Source of the DNA: Bacillus sp. ISL-18
GTDB taxonomy: Bacteria > Bacillota > Bacilli > Bacillales > Cytobacillaceae
Length of the DNA stretch: 64,000 bases
Assembly (NCBI RefSeq): GCF_018613415.1
Contig: NZ_JAGGQG010000022.1
Location: 16,342 to 80,341, forward strand
Reading direction: 5' to 3'
Positions within the stretch are counted from its first letter, which is position 1, and each line of letters opens with the position of its first letter. Shown one piece after another: positions 1 to 8,189 of this stretch. Made by a program: the position numbers and the translations under genes. The notes beneath the pieces are model-generated. The model searched no databases, was not told where the DNA came from, and saw only the letters and a list, made by a program, of their open reading frames with translations.

Positions 1-525
1 GCCGAACACGATCCCCATGCACGTGCTATTTTTGTAACGACGTCCCGTACAAAAGCCTATCAAACAATGGAAGAGATTGATCGTTTACTTGATGTATTCT
101 CGCCAAATTCACCAGCACATGAATCATGGGCGAACTTAGGTGAAGTCATTCTTGCTGAAACCTTACAGGAAGGGATCGATATTTGTAATGAATATGCAAT
201 CGAGCATCTTCATTTACATTTAAAAAACAGCAGAGATTTAATGGATCGTCTTTACAATTACGGTTCTTTATTCATTGATTCAGATAGTTCGGTCGTTTTT
301 TCAGATAAGGTTTCCGGAACGAATCATACTCTTCCTACCAATAAGGCTGCCAGGTATACCGGCGGACTATGGGTTGGTAGTTATATTAAAGTCATTACTC
401 ACCAGCAAATTACCGGTGAGGGAGTTCATCTTTTAGCTTCACATGCCACCAAACAATCAGAAATAGAGGGATTAGAAGGCCATCAATTATCAGCAGCAAT
501 AAGGTTATCTAGTATTAAATCCTAA
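1..525 (+). CDS. HisD-fold NAD-dependent dehydrogenase, C-terminal part (5' end outside window)
   Basis: C-terminal ~174 residues of a histidinol-dehydrogenase-family protein. The frame is open from base 1 and begins with AEHDPHARAIF, matching the conserved QAEHxP segment that supplies a zinc-ligand His. It continues with DKVSGTNHTLPT and ends with EGLEGH, where the family has its last His ligand. The zinc/NAD oxidation machinery therefore looks retained. No other histidine gene is nearby and a second full-length paralogue follows 180 bases downstream, so histidine synthesis is unlikely. Catabolic members of this fold (for example HpsN, sulfopropanediol dehydrogenase) oxidise small diols. The substrate here is unknown. 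Confidence 0.85.
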   Translation, partial: AEHDPHARAIFVTTSRTKAYQTMEEIDRLLDVFSPNSPAHESWANLGEVILAETLQEGIDICNEYAIEHLHLHLKNSRDLMDRLYNYGSLFIDSDSSVVFSDKVSGTNHTLPTNKAARYTGGLWVGSYIKVITHQQITGEGVHLLASHATKQSEIEGLEGHQLSAAIRLSSIKS

Positions 526-707
526 TGGTTCTTAAATCATTATATTAAAAAACTTGAATCAAAGCATTCAAGCTTATTACCTAATAATAGGCTGCAAAGG
601 CCCTTATCAATGATTTAACTCTGTAGTTTGGAGTAGAAAGTGAAACATCTTAAGCGGAAATCAACAGCCAAGTTTAACAAAGCCAAAGGAAAAATGGAGT
701 GGTTAAT

Positions 708-1997
708 ATGGTGAAATTATTAAAAGTTGGGAAGTCGAAGGAAGAAATTGCTGAAACAGAGTTAAATGTATCTCAAACCGTGAAGAGGATGATTGATGAA
801 GTGAAGAAAAAAGGCGATCATGCGGTACGAGAATATTCCAAAAAACTAGATAAGTGGTCTCCGGAAAGTTTTAAATTATCAAACGAGCAAGTTGAGGAAA
901 TTATCAATTCCTTACCTGAGGATACCATTAATGATATTAAGTTTGCACAAGCCCAAGTTAGAAGATTTGCAGAAGCGCAAAAATCAGCCTTACGGGAAAT
1001 TGAGGTTGAAACATTACCAGGCGTCATACTAGGACATAAAAATATACCTGTTGGGAGTGTTGGATGCTATATTCCAGGAGGAAGGTATCCAATGGTCGCG
1101 TCTGCTCACATGAGTGTTTTAACGGCAAAAGTTGCAGGGGTCAATCGAGTAATCGCCTGCACACCGCCTATCAACGGGGAGATTCCGGCAGCAACTATTG
1201 CGGCCATGTCTTTGGCTGGGGCAGATGAAATATATATCCTCGGAGGAGTACAGGCATTAGCCGCAATGGCTTTAGGTACTGAAACCATCGAACCTGTCGA
1301 TATGATCGTTGGACCAGGAAATGCTTTTGTTGCTGAAGCAAAACGGCAGCTGTTTGGAATTGTGGGGATCGACCTTCTTGCCGGGCCAACGGAAACCCTA
1401 GTCATTGCTGATGAAAAAGCAGACCCGGAAATGATCGCCTGCGATATTCTTGGTCAATCTGAACATGGTCCTACGTCACCGGGAGCTCTCATTACAACCT
1501 CTGAAAAGATTGCCAAGGAAACCTTACTCGAAATCGAAAGGCAATTAGCTGTGTTACCTACAGCAGACGTGGCACGGATTGCGTGGGAAGAAAACGGGAT
1601 GGTTCTTCTTGTTGAAGATGAAGAAGAGGCAGTGATCGAAGCGAACAAGTTAGCATTTGAACATGTAGAGATCTTAACAGAGAATCCTGATTATTTTTTG
1701 GAAAATCTAAAGAATTATGGAGCTTTATTTTTGGGTCCGGAAACAAACGTAGCCTATGGTGATAAAGTAATTGGAACAAACCACACGCTGCCAACTAAAA
1801 AGGCGGCAAAATACACAGGCGGTTTATGGGTTGGTAAGTTTATTAAAACATGTACCTATCAAAAATGCACGCCTGAAGCCAGTGCATTGATCGGGGAATA
1901 TGCTGCCCGTCTTTGCCAATTAGAAAATTTTATGGGTCATCGTGAACAAGCCTTGCTGCGCGTAAGACGCTATGGAAATAAAAATGTATTGAGCTAA
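708..1997 (+). CDS. HisD-family catabolic alcohol dehydrogenase
   Basis: Full-length (429 aa) HisD-fold enzyme, expected to perform NAD- and zinc-dependent oxidation of an alcohol in the cytoplasm. Family landmarks in order: GCYIPGGRYPM (~120), GGVQALAAMALGT (~180), VGPGNAFVAEAK (~205), LAGPTETLVIAD (~230), GQSEHGP with zinc-ligand Gln/His (~255), the catalytic Glu-His pair in FEHVEIL (~322), DKVIGTNHTLPT (~355) and a late GHREQ His. ATG at 708 is chosen because ATGGAG upstream gives an 8-base spacing; a GTG at 699 overlaps that site. It is a tandem paralogue of the preceding gene and sits with a bicupin, SDR and LacI regulator, so a catabolic role (HpsN-like rather than HisD) is inferred. 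Confidence 0.85.
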   Translation: MVKLLKVGKSKEEIAETELNVSQTVKRMIDEVKKKGDHAVREYSKKLDKWSPESFKLSNEQVEEIINSLPEDTINDIKFAQAQVRRFAEAQKSALREIEVETLPGVILGHKNIPVGSVGCYIPGGRYPMVASAHMSVLTAKVAGVNRVIACTPPINGEIPAATIAAMSLAGADEIYILGGVQALAAMALGTETIEPVDMIVGPGNAFVAEAKRQLFGIVGIDLLAGPTETLVIADEKADPEMIACDILGQSEHGPTSPGALITTSEKIAKETLLEIERQLAVLPTADVARIAWEENGMVLLVEDEEEAVIEANKLAFEHVEILTENPDYFLENLKNYGALFLGPETNVAYGDKVIGTNHTLPTKKAAKYTGGLWVGKFIKTCTYQKCTPEASALIGEYAARLCQLENFMGHREQALLRVRRYGNKNVLS

Positions 1998-2090
1998 ATT
2001 ATGTACTGAATCCTATTATATTTCTATTTAAACTCTAGCAGGATTTTAAAAATAGCAAGAACCATTTTATGGATATTTGGGAGGTATTTG

Positions 2091-3197
2091 ATGTTAATGA
2101 CAATTGTTAAAGAAGAATTTAAAAAGAGAGTGATTCGGTTTGATGAGCTGGTGGCAGATAAGGCTGCTTTTATTGATGCAAAGACTCCCGGCTCCGACAA
2201 AAAAGAAAACTTCACGATTATTGGACCGGGTGTATCGGAAAGCAGTAATCGGGTCATTAATTTAGAGGAAGCTCATGGGTTTAACTTTGGAGCTGCTGCT
2301 ATGCCTAATGGAACCAAAAATTCGCTCCACTCGCACTTAACAGCAGAAGTGTTTATTGTGGCCAAGGGAACCTGGCGATTTTTCTGGGGGAATGATGGGA
2401 AAGAAGGGGAGGCCATCTTAAAGGCAGGAGATGTTTTCTCCATTCCGACAAAGATATTCAGAGCCTTCGAAAATATTGGCTCTGACGACGGATTTTTATA
2501 CTGTATTTTAGGTGAAGATAATCCAGGAAAGGTAACTTGGGCCCCACAAGTCCTAAGGGCTGCCGAAGGATATGGGCTGGTGTTGCTGGAAGATGGCCGC
2601 CTAATCGATACAACAGCCGGTCAGGAAGTTCCTGCAGACGCAAAAGTAGTTAAACCAATAAGTAGTGCAGAACTTGCTTTGATTCCAAAAATCAGTGAGG
2701 AAGAAATGAGTAAACAGATTTTTCGTTTTCAAGAGCGAGTCCCACACTCGGAATCTTTTCTGGACTGCCGTATTCCAGGCGGAGAGAAGAAAAGCTATGG
2801 ACTGATTGGACCAGGAATGGCTGAAGCTGTTGATCGATCAACTCTTTTAAGTTACAAACATTCCTTTAATTTAGAACTAATCGAAGCTGAACCCGGGAAT
2901 GGTTTCAAGTCCTTTAAACTTTCGAATAAACAAGTGGTATTTGTTCAAAAAGGAGAATGGAAAATTTCACTGGGTGAAAAGGGAGAAGAAGGAGAAGTAG
3001 TCTTAACGGAAAAGGATATCATGTCGGTCCCTGTGGATGTTTATCGTCAAATAGAGTGTGTGGGCAAAGATACTGGAATTCTATTTATCATCAATAGCGG
3101 GGATGATCGCCCGATATTAGAATGGGCACCTGAAGTAATTAATGCTGCTCAAAAAACAGGATTACAACTTGATGAAAATAATAGATTGATTAAATGA
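2091..3197 (+). CDS. Two-cupin-domain protein
   Basis: 368-aa protein made of two cupin folds (about 35-175 and 225-350). The first cupin has a likely metal site (SLHSHLTAEVF, then a GDVFSIP strand). The second keeps the fold pattern but has lost the His pair (GFKSFKLSNKQVVF), so probably only the first domain is catalytic or ligand-binding. The start follows GGGAGG with 6-base spacing; a TTG at 2088 would overlap it. It lies between a HisD-fold dehydrogenase and an SDR, which suggests an isomerase, dioxygenase or binding step on the same substrate. The exact reaction is not deducible. Confidence 0.75.
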   Translation: MLMTIVKEEFKKRVIRFDELVADKAAFIDAKTPGSDKKENFTIIGPGVSESSNRVINLEEAHGFNFGAAAMPNGTKNSLHSHLTAEVFIVAKGTWRFFWGNDGKEGEAILKAGDVFSIPTKIFRAFENIGSDDGFLYCILGEDNPGKVTWAPQVLRAAEGYGLVLLEDGRLIDTTAGQEVPADAKVVKPISSAELALIPKISEEEMSKQIFRFQERVPHSESFLDCRIPGGEKKSYGLIGPGMAEAVDRSTLLSYKHSFNLELIEAEPGNGFKSFKLSNKQVVFVQKGEWKISLGEKGEEGEVVLTEKDIMSVPVDVYRQIECVGKDTGILFIINSGDDRPILEWAPEVINAAQKTGLQLDENNRLIK

Positions 3198-3262
3198 TAG
3201 TATAAATTTGATACCCATAAGCTTTTTGTAATAAGAAAGCTTATGGGTACAAATAGTATCAT
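3194..3262. promoter_or_regulatory. Long interrupted inverted repeat between the bicupin and SDR genes
   Basis: Nested arms: ATGATA/TATCAT outside, AATTTG/CAAAT in the middle and the 13-base TACCCATAAGCTT/AAGCTTATGGGTA inside. No T-run follows, so it is not a typical terminator. It starts overlapping the bicupin stop. The outer ATGATA/TATCAT element recurs upstream of the LacI gene, so an operator or RNA-processing hairpin is possible. Confidence 0.5.
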
Positions 3263-3310
3263 ACTGAAATTAAAAAGAAAGGACGCTGCTTTAGGGGGGA
3301 ATAGTTACAG

Positions 3311-4072
3311 ATGGATTATTTTACAGACTTAAGAAACCAAAAAGTAATGATAACAGGTGGAAGTAAAGGGATTGGAAGAGATATTGCCATTTCTTTTGCC
3401 AAGTTAGGTGCAAAGGTGGTTATTACAGGGAGAGACGAATCCGCGCTGTCTAAAACGACAGAGCAGTTAAAAGAATTCCAACCGGATTGCTTCTACATTG
3501 TCTGCGATATGCAGGATGTTAAAGGTATTTATAAAATGGTTGATGAAGCTGTCGAGCGGTTAAATGGTCTTGACGTTCTAGTTAATAATGCAGGAATTAA
3601 TATCCCGAAACCAGCTTTAGAGGTTTCGGAAGAAGATTGGGATCAAGTTCTTGATACAAATCTAAAAGGAGTTTTCTTTTGCTCGCAGCGGGCCGGGAAA
3701 CACATGATTCCTCATCGAAAGGGAAAGATTATCAATATTGTTTCACAAATGGCATTTGTGGGATATATTAAACGTGTATCCTACTGTTCTAGTAAAGGCG
3801 GCGCAGTTCAGTTGACAAAAGCATTAGCCATTGAATGGGCCCCATTTAATATTAAAGTGAATGCCGTTGCCCCAACCTTTATTGAAACAGACTTTACAAT
3901 AAAAATGTTTGAGGACCAAGATTTCTACCAGGATGTGATTAGTAGAATCCCATTGGGAAAATTGGCCCGGCCCACTGATGTAACTGGTTCAGTATTGTTT
4001 TTAGCTTCGAATATGTCTGATTTTATTACTGGAGAGACCATTCGAGTAGATGGAGGCTGGACAGCAATTTAA
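3311..4072 (+). CDS. SDR-family oxidoreductase
   Basis: 253-aa classical short-chain dehydrogenase. It has the N-terminal cofactor motif TGGSKGIG (~15), NNAG (~90), catalytic Ser in NIVSQ, and the YCSSK Tyr/Lys pair (~158). The C-terminus, FLASNMSDFITGETIRVDGG, is typical of gluconate-5-dehydrogenase or 3-oxoacyl reductase-like members. AGGGGGG precedes the ATG. Located in the HisD/bicupin/aldolase cluster, it probably oxidises or reduces a hydroxy or keto intermediate of the same pathway. NAD versus NADP preference and substrate cannot be read with confidence. Confidence 0.9.
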   Translation: MDYFTDLRNQKVMITGGSKGIGRDIAISFAKLGAKVVITGRDESALSKTTEQLKEFQPDCFYIVCDMQDVKGIYKMVDEAVERLNGLDVLVNNAGINIPKPALEVSEEDWDQVLDTNLKGVFFCSQRAGKHMIPHRKGKIINIVSQMAFVGYIKRVSYCSSKGGAVQLTKALAIEWAPFNIKVNAVAPTFIETDFTIKMFEDQDFYQDVISRIPLGKLARPTDVTGSVLFLASNMSDFITGETIRVDGGWTAI

Positions 4073-4114
4073 TCGTGAAGGACTTTAAGCTTGAAAATCA
4101 AATATAAACATTAC

Positions 4115-4137
4115 AGTATCATAAATTTAATGATACT
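4115..4137. promoter_or_regulatory. Candidate operator upstream of the LacI regulator
   Basis: Perfect 8-base inverted repeat AGTATCAT-N7-ATGATACT, 47 bases before the lacI start. Related AGTATCATACT and ATGATAGTAT sequences flank the hairpin upstream of the SDR gene, consistent with a shared autoregulatory operator. Assignment to this regulator is inference. Confidence 0.45.
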
Positions 4138-4183
4138 TGGTAGAATACAGTTATATCTACTTAGTTGAAAGGAAAAAAACAAT

Positions 4184-5200
4184 ATGATAGGTAGAGTAAC
4201 AGCGGATGATGTGGCAAAGAAAGCAGGTGTCTCACAGTCTACGGTTTCCAGAGTTTTAAATAATTATCCCTTTATAAAAGAATCCACAAGAGAAAAGGTC
4301 CTTTCGGCCATCTCAGAGTTAGGTTTTACCCGAGATGAGATCGCGAGGAGTCTTGTTGAAAAGAAAACAAATGCTATTGGTTTAATTCTTGGGGATATTT
4401 CCAATCCGTTTTTTGCGGAGTCTGCTGGAGTCATTATTGAACAGGCACAGAAATTAGAATATGATGTGGTGATTTGTAATACCAACCATAATGATGATAA
4501 CTTGGAAAAATCTATACACACCCTGATTGGAAAAAGAGTAGACGGAATCCTTATTGCTTCTGTGAAACGGGACGATACGAGAGTCAAGCATCTACACGAA
4601 AAGGGATTTCCAATTGTTTTATATAATAGTAGTATTGATGACCCGATGGCGAATTTTGTGGTGATTGATAATATCAAAGGTGCAAAAATGGCCGTAAAAT
4701 ATTTGCTTCAGCTCGGTCATAAAAAAATTGCCTATATTGCGGGTCCATTTAAGTATTTAACCACCTATCAGAGATATATTGGATATAAAGAAGCCATTTT
4801 GGAAAATGGAATCTCACTAGAACAAGATTTCGTATATAATGGAGATTTTTCTTATCATAAGATTTTTGAATTTACAAAAGAACTATTAACCCAAAAAAAT
4901 AGACCTACTGCCTTTTTAGCTGTATCAGATCAAATGGCACTCGCCATTTTGGATGCAGCCGCAAGTTTAAATTTAAAAATCCCCGAAGATGTATCGGTAA
5001 TAGGGTTTGATGACATTCGTTTAGCCAGCAATCAATTTATTGGATTAACAACCGTTTCCCAGCATATGGAAAAAATGGCTTCTCTTGCGCTGGAGAAATT
5101 AATCGATTTAATTGATGATCGACCAAACTCATCTGAACCTGTTCAAATAGTTCTTGAGCCTGAACTAATGATTCGTAAGACAACATCAAATAAAACTTGA
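4184..5200 (+). CDS. LacI-family transcriptional regulator
   Basis: 338-aa LacI/GalR protein. The N-terminal helix-turn-helix reads VTADDVAKKAGVSQSTVSRV, followed by the hinge EIARSLVEKKT and a periplasmic-binding-protein-like effector domain from ~60 (IGLILGDISNPFF, GKRVDGILIAS, GHKKIAYIAGP, DVSVIGFDDI). It presumably controls the surrounding catabolic genes in response to a pathway intermediate. A perfect dyad lies 47 bases upstream and similar sequence lies upstream of the SDR gene. Remains of a second LacI gene occur at 6071-6384. Confidence 0.93.
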   Translation: MIGRVTADDVAKKAGVSQSTVSRVLNNYPFIKESTREKVLSAISELGFTRDEIARSLVEKKTNAIGLILGDISNPFFAESAGVIIEQAQKLEYDVVICNTNHNDDNLEKSIHTLIGKRVDGILIASVKRDDTRVKHLHEKGFPIVLYNSSIDDPMANFVVIDNIKGAKMAVKYLLQLGHKKIAYIAGPFKYLTTYQRYIGYKEAILENGISLEQDFVYNGDFSYHKIFEFTKELLTQKNRPTAFLAVSDQMALAILDAAASLNLKIPEDVSVIGFDDIRLASNQFIGLTTVSQHMEKMASLALEKLIDLIDDRPNSSEPVQIVLEPELMIRKTTSNKT

Positions 5201-5263
5201 TCACAGTTGATTGATTTTTTTTAATCAACGTTGCCAATATTCTCTGGCCAAAGATATAGAATA

Positions 5264-5292
5264 AACACCTCTATAGGGGTTGTCCTTTTTTC
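5264..5292 (+). terminator. Rho-independent terminator after lacI
   Basis: Hairpin ACACCTCTATAGGGGTTGT followed by CCTTTTTTCC, 60 bases after the regulator stop. A second weaker dyad, GTTGATT/AATCAAC, occurs just upstream at 5206-5229. Confidence 0.6.
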
Positions 5293-5338
5293 CCTAAAAA
5301 AGATGGTTTGAGCATTTTATTTAAAGAAAGGGTTTGTG

Positions 5339-6043
5339 ATGACAAAGGAACGCTTAATATTTTTACCTGGGACATTGTGTAATGAACTACTTTGGACAGA
5401 GCAAATAGATCAATTATCCGATATTGCAGAAATCCATGTCGGTGACTTAACTAATGATGATAGCATTCAGGAAATGGCTAAATCTATTTTAGAAGAGGCG
5501 CCAGAAAAGTTTTCGTTAGCTGGTTTGTCGATGGGTGGAATTGTAGCATTGGAATTAATCCATCAAGCACCTGAAAGAGTAAAGAAATTAGCTCTATTGG
5601 ATACCAATCCACATCCTCCTAAATCAGAACAGATAAAAGGATGGAATCAATTTATTCAAATGGCAAAAGACGGAAAATATATGGATGTTACGGATCAATA
5701 TCTCTTGCCTTCACTGATTCATCCTGAGCGCCACAAGGACTTGAAACTAATTCATACGATTCGGCAAATGGCAGAGGACGTTGGACCAGAAGCGATGATA
5801 AGGCAAATGAAAGCGCTCATGTCACGTCCTGATGTTCTGAAGCAGCACTTACATCAGATTAAGTGTCCGACACTTGTTCTTCTTGGCCGGCAGGATGCAC
5901 TATGTTCGCTAGAAATGCATGAATATCTTAATTCCAATATCGCTAATGCCATGCTTACAATTATTGAAGATTGCGGTCACCTAAGTACATTGGAAAAGCC
6001 AGCGGAAACGGCATCAGCTTTACGTAACTGGCTTCTTTGTTAA
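5339..6043 (+). CDS. Alpha/beta-fold hydrolase
   Basis: 234-aa single-domain alpha/beta hydrolase. Landmarks are the oxyanion-hole region FLPGTLCNELLW near the start, nucleophile elbow GLSMGG (~67), acid residue in LGRQDALCS (~190) and catalytic His in EDCGHLSTLEKP (~215). ATG at 5339 follows AAAGGG. Its position between the LacI regulator and an HpcH/HpaI aldolase suggests an ester or lactone hydrolysis step in the same catabolic route. Substrate unknown. Confidence 0.85.
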   Translation: MTKERLIFLPGTLCNELLWTEQIDQLSDIAEIHVGDLTNDDSIQEMAKSILEEAPEKFSLAGLSMGGIVALELIHQAPERVKKLALLDTNPHPPKSEQIKGWNQFIQMAKDGKYMDVTDQYLLPSLIHPERHKDLKLIHTIRQMAEDVGPEAMIRQMKALMSRPDVLKQHLHQIKCPTLVLLGRQDALCSLEMHEYLNSNIANAMLTIIEDCGHLSTLEKPAETASALRNWLLC

Positions 6044-6070
6044 GTCGGGATTCACTCCGATCTGATTCCA

Positions 6071-6384
6071 AGAAGTATGATAACAAACAGAACAAGCACG
6101 TTAAGTTTGATTGTCAGTGATATTTCCCATCCCTTTTTACGGAAACAGCGAAACAATTCAAAAGGAGCACATATTGCTGTCAGTCATTTGGTTGAGTTAG
6201 GACTTAAAACGTATCTCTTTTATTTCAGACCCTTCTAATTATTCCACTTTTTATCAAAGACTTGAAGGTTACAAGCTTGCACTAAATAAATATAATCTCT
6301 CCTCCGAGTATTTTTTTCACATCTTCTGGATCAAATGGCGATTTTTATAAGGTTGCGGCACCGGTTACAATTGTCCCTGAATGA
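6071..6384 (+). pseudogene. Decayed LacI-family regulator
   Basis: Three frames together give recognisable LacI pieces. First come RSMITNRTSTLSLIVSDISH and NNSKGAHIAVSHLVELGLKT, fused across a missing middle. A shifted frame reads YSTFYQRLEGYKLALNKYNL, and a further shift reads SSGSNGDFYKVAAPVTIVPE. The DNA-binding domain, part of the core and the C-terminus are missing and there are stops, so it is a relic. It implies the locus once carried two LacI regulators or underwent a local duplication. Confidence 0.8.
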
Positions 6385-6445
6385 ATAATTAATAAAACAA
6401 TATAGTTGCTTTATGCAAATTGAATGAAATTTGGAGGAAAATGAA

Positions 6446-7213
6446 GTGATAAATAAAGTAAAACAAAAAATCATGAATGGAGAAAATGTAGTAGGGGTTT
6501 TCCTGGGAATTTATGCACCTGCTCTTATCGAAATGATTGGCTTTGCGGGTTATGATTTTGTTGTAATAGATGATGAGCATGGAGCTTTCAGTCATTCAGA
6601 GATTGAAAACATGATAAGGGCGGCAGAATTAGTAGATTTAGTGCCTATTGTCAGAGTTTCGTATGATGCTTCAAGTATACAAAAAGCGTTGGACCGTGGA
6701 GCCAAAGGTATCCAGGTACCAATGGTTAACAATAAGGAAGATGCGGAACTTGTAATAAGAAGAGCTAAATTTCCCCCATATGGACAGAGAGGGGCTGCTT
6801 TTGCTATTCGGGCGGCCCGTTTCGGAAAAGATGGAGGGGAAGCTTATTTTAAGAATACAGATGAGAACATCTTAATTTCCATTCATATTGAAACGCCTGA
6901 AGCGGTACAAAACTTTAGAGAAATAATGAGTGTTCCTGGAATTGATATGGCCTTTATTGGTTCAACTGATTTATCAGTTAATATGGGTTTTAAGGCAGAG
7001 GGAGCAGGTCATCCTGATGTTCAGGAGGCAATCCATGAGTTGTTCCGGATTGGAAAAGAGGAAGGCTATAAAATAGGGACTGTAGCTGCTAACTCGACAG
7101 GAGTGATAAAAGGCTTTGAGTCCGGGGCTTGCTATATCGGTATCACGGCGACTTCTGTTATCTCGAATGCACTGGAACAAGTGATTAATGAACCGAGAAA
7201 GACAAAAAGATAA
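6446..7213 (+). CDS. HpcH/HpaI-family aldolase
   Basis: 255-aa class II pyruvate-type aldolase that would cleave a 2-keto-hydroxy acid to pyruvate plus an aldehyde. Conserved residues seen: catalytic His in DDEHGAFS, Arg in PIVRVS, metal ligand Glu in HIETPEAV and Asp in GSTDLSVNMG. The GTG at 6446 is chosen because GGAGG lies 9 bases upstream; the upstream in-frame TTG overlaps that site. It ends the HisD-fold/bicupin/SDR/hydrolase cluster and supplies a plausible final carbon-carbon cleavage. The exact substrate (sugar acid-like or other) is unknown. Confidence 0.88.
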   Translation: MINKVKQKIMNGENVVGVFLGIYAPALIEMIGFAGYDFVVIDDEHGAFSHSEIENMIRAAELVDLVPIVRVSYDASSIQKALDRGAKGIQVPMVNNKEDAELVIRRAKFPPYGQRGAAFAIRAARFGKDGGEAYFKNTDENILISIHIETPEAVQNFREIMSVPGIDMAFIGSTDLSVNMGFKAEGAGHPDVQEAIHELFRIGKEEGYKIGTVAANSTGVIKGFESGACYIGITATSVISNALEQVINEPRKTKR

Positions 7214-7568
7214 TAAAGGAACAGTTTTCATATACTTTGACTTTAAAAAATTTATATCCCAAAATTGAGCGTAGGCTAAAGTGTTGATCGGTATAACCAT
7301 AATAAAGATGAATTAATTGAATCTAGAAGAATGATCATTTTGGGTATGAGCAGTGCAAGTCTGCATTAATGGAAGGAACATTAAAAGTACTGGAAGGTTA
7401 GATACAGTGTAACTGGATATGAATAAGAGGAATTCCTTCATGCATGGCGTTTATCATTTTATTGAAATAACAAAACCATTTAGGCAGGATTATTATTTTG
7501 ATTGGAGCCTTATGCTATAATAAATGGAAATTTTCTAAGAACTAAAACCTTCAAAAGGAGTGTTGATT
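7214..7568. other. Intergenic region with a sigma-A promoter and possible coding relic
   Basis: The only clear signal is the promoter near 7493-7521. A short frame around 7315-7370 reads KDELIESRRMIILGMSSASL and, after a shift, LMEGTLKVLEG. It could be a gene relic but I do not recognise the family. Confidence 0.3.
7493..7521 (+). promoter_or_regulatory. Sigma-A promoter for the rhodanese gene
   Basis: Extended -10 TATGCTATAAT (TATAAT at 7516-7521) with a weak -35 TTATTT 17 bases upstream, about 50 bases before the rhodanese start. Confidence 0.55.
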
Positions 7569-7913
7569 TTGACAATAAAAACGATTACGCCAAAAGAACT
7601 AGAAGAGAGACTGAAAGGAAATGACCAAACTTACATACTTGATGTCCGCGCAGAGGAAAAATACAATGATTTTCACATTGAAGCGCCTAGGGGCAAAAAC
7701 TTTAATATTCCAAAAACCACGATCTTTGAACTTGAGGAAAAAAGAGAGGAAGAAGTCGCATCATTACCTAAAAACCATGAAATCGTCGTAACCTGTACAA
7801 CAGGAAACTCTGCCAAAAAATGTGCTGCCATTTTGTCTGAAAAAAACTATAATGTTGTATTGCTAGAAGGCGGAATAACTGCCTGGAAAGAGTATCTGCA
7901 ATCACAAAAATGA
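7569..7913 (+). CDS. Rhodanese-like domain protein
   Basis: 114-aa single rhodanese domain, a sulfurtransferase fold. It has DVRAEEKYNDFHIEAP (CH2A-like) near residue 25 and the active-site loop CTTGNS around residue 77 with the catalytic Cys present. The family's usual Arg in this loop is replaced, so sulfur-donor specificity may differ from thiosulfate rhodaneses. The start is TTG at 7569, 8 bases after AAAGGAG; the upstream GTG and TTG codons overlap that site. It is monocistronic. Confidence 0.88.
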   Translation: MTIKTITPKELEERLKGNDQTYILDVRAEEKYNDFHIEAPRGKNFNIPKTTIFELEEKREEEVASLPKNHEIVVTCTTGNSAKKCAAILSEKNYNVVLLEGGITAWKEYLQSQK

Positions 7914-8189
7914 AAATAATATGGGTTTTAGTATGTAATTAGAAAAGTCTTTAATTTGACATTAAGATTTTCTCCATTAACCTCAAAACACCAAAATGTC
8001 CAATAAGAATAAGGAAACAGAAGGATATATAGTGTAATTATCCAAGTGGGAGGAGGGGATGTCAGGGAATCTTCTCCTTCAATATTTCCATTTGTGAGTA
8101 TCCTTTTTTTTGGTCCTGTTGTGTTTATTATATGGTTTTTAATAAAGATTCTAATAATACAGCAGGAAAAGAACAATTAGCCATGTAAT

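Noticed and set aside
1..1997. Histidine biosynthesis genes
   Set aside because: The two HisD-fold genes lack all other his genes and sit with catabolic enzymes and a LacI regulator.
7315..7400. Small protein between the aldolase and rhodanese genes
   Set aside because: Fragments of frame only, stops and a shift, no recognised family.
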